Shown here: piece by piece, positions 12,706-13,255 of the stretch | Numbering within the stretch: position 1 is the first letter of the stretch | How the letters are laid out: the number at the start of each line of letters is the position of its first letter | From: DATJLQ01 sp035509415 | GTDB lineage: Bacteria > Pseudomonadota > Alphaproteobacteria > JACZXZ01 | NCBI GenBank assembly: GCA_035509415.1 | Contig: DATJLQ010000030.1 | Coordinates: 1-13,255 of the forward strand | Direction of reading: 5' to 3' | Length of the DNA stretch: 13,255 nt | Translations under genes and position numbers: made by a program | Notes under the pieces: generated by a model | The model's database searches: none | Told to the model about the DNA's origin: nothing | Seen by the model: only the letters and a program-made list of their open reading frames with translations

Positions 12706-13255
12706 TCAGGATCCGATGCCGTAGGCGAATGCCATGAGCTGGATCGGGTGCGTGACCAAGCGCGGTGCCGCACCCTCGTCCCCGTCCTCGTTCGTCATGC
12801 GCTCCATGCCTTGGGCGATGTGCACGCCCGCGAGCGGACATTCGGAGGCGACGAAGGCCTTGTGGCCGCCGCGCGCCTGGCGTGCGACCGGCCGGCCGAC
12901 CTTGAGGGCGGTGTCGAAATTCGCCTTCTTGAAGCCCCAGGAGCCGCCATGGCCCGAGCAGCGCTCGATCACCTGCACCTCGGTGTCGGGGATGAGGCGC
13001 AGCATGTCGGCAGCCTTCTGGCCGATGTTCTGCGCCCGGGCGTGGCAGGCGAGGTGCACGGCGACGCCGCCCGCGAGCGGGCGCAAGCCCTCGGCCAGCC
13101 CCTCCTTCTTCGCGATGTCGACGATGTACTCGCTCACGTCGTAGGTGGCGCGGGAGAGGCGCCTCACCGCCGCATCCTCGGGCAGGATGAGCGGCCATTC
13201 GAACTTGAGCATCAGCGAGCAGGAGGGCACCAGCGCCACGACGTCGTAACCCTTG
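12706..13255 (-). CDS. GlpC/HdrD-like iron-sulfur protein, C-terminal part (5' end outside the window)
   Basis: The visible 183 or so residues are the C-terminal cysteine-rich (CCG-type) region of a heterodisulfide-reductase/GlpC-like protein. The frame is open to the edge (KGYDVVALVPSCSLML), so the true start and any N-terminal ferredoxin-like 4Fe-4S motifs lie beyond it. Cysteines occur in VPSCSL, HLACHARAQNIG, IERCSGHGGSWGF and ASECPLAGVHI. In ordinary CCG domains the last two blocks read CCG and CxxC; here the second Cys of each is absent (CSG and CPLA), so the cluster or catalytic site should differ. The spacing, 28 residues then 39 residues between these cysteines, still follows the family. 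It is probably a soluble or membrane-associated electron-transfer subunit. It is co-directional with DUF3501, 14 bp upstream of it. A rubrerythrin gene further right would be in keeping but cannot be seen. Confidence 0.82.
   Translation of the reverse strand, partial: KGYDVVALVPSCSLMLKFEWPLILPEDAAVRRLSRATYDVSEYIVDIAKKEGLAEGLRPLAGGVAVHLACHARAQNIGQKAADMLRLIPDTEVQVIERCSGHGGSWGFKKANFDTALKVGRPVARQARGGHKAFVASECPLAGVHIAQGMERMTNEDGDEGAAPRLVTHPIQLMAFAYGIGS

Noticed and set aside
12692..13198. Extension of the DUF3501 frame upstream to 364 residues
   Set aside because: It overlaps the iron-sulfur gene in another frame. The family N-terminus and a Shine-Dalgarno support the start at 12691.
1..13255. 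tRNA, rRNA, CRISPR, integrase, transposase or toxin-antitoxin genes
   Set aside because: I looked for cloverleaf ends, regularly spaced direct repeats and the usual protein motifs, and saw none in this window.

Overview
The window is GC-rich, with codons ending mostly in G or C, and gene-dense. It fits an alphaproteobacterial chromosome, probably Rhodospirillales-like. The support is the gene order enoyl-CoA hydratase - mutM / ubiE - ubiB - coaBC - dut, which is a familiar alphaproteobacterial block, and short palindromic intergenic repeats whose translations read like 'VMAGL.PAIHAL' and 'VITG...VPVINVF', peptides typical of dispersed repeats in this class. No phage, plasmid, CRISPR, tRNA or rRNA signal was found. 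Thirteen protein genes are supported, one of them cut by the right edge, plus a doubtful fragment at the left edge.

Layout. Positions 1-395 hold no firm gene, only a composite of two inverted REP-like palindromes framed by a 10-bp inverted repeat. Positions 396-2518, minus strand, form a likely operon: mutM, a small exported protein, and enoyl-CoA hydratase. Positions 2567-4902, plus strand, carry ubiE and ubiB, two ubiquinone-synthesis genes fused by a TTGA stop/start overlap. After a 192-bp gap with a candidate promoter comes a compact plus-strand run at 5095-9983: coaBC (coenzyme A synthesis), dut (dUTP removal), an Rrf2-type regulator, cysK (cysteine synthase), a MoeB/ThiF-type adenylyltransferase and a phytanoyl-CoA dioxygenase family protein. 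Position 10001-10987, minus strand, is a D-2-hydroxyacid (glyoxylate/glycerate) dehydrogenase. It is separated by a 314-bp divergent promoter region from a plus-strand exported SH3-domain protein (11302-11913). A second inverted pair of REP-like elements lies in the convergent gap at 11914-12103. The window ends in a minus-strand pair: a DUF3501 protein and, upstream of it, a GlpC/HdrD-like iron-sulfur protein cut by the window edge.

How the genes fit together. Most are housekeeping: base-excision repair, nucleotide sanitation, quinone and CoA synthesis. The Rrf2 - cysK - moeB/thiF trio is a plausible sulfur module, in which a regulator without [Fe-S] cysteines sits directly upstream of cysteine synthase. 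The DUF3501/Fe-S pair is a poorly characterised redox module. The most unusual non-coding signals are the two head-to-head REP-like pairs, an 11-bp tandem repeat in the dehydrogenase leader, and the very short mutM/ubiE divergent gap.
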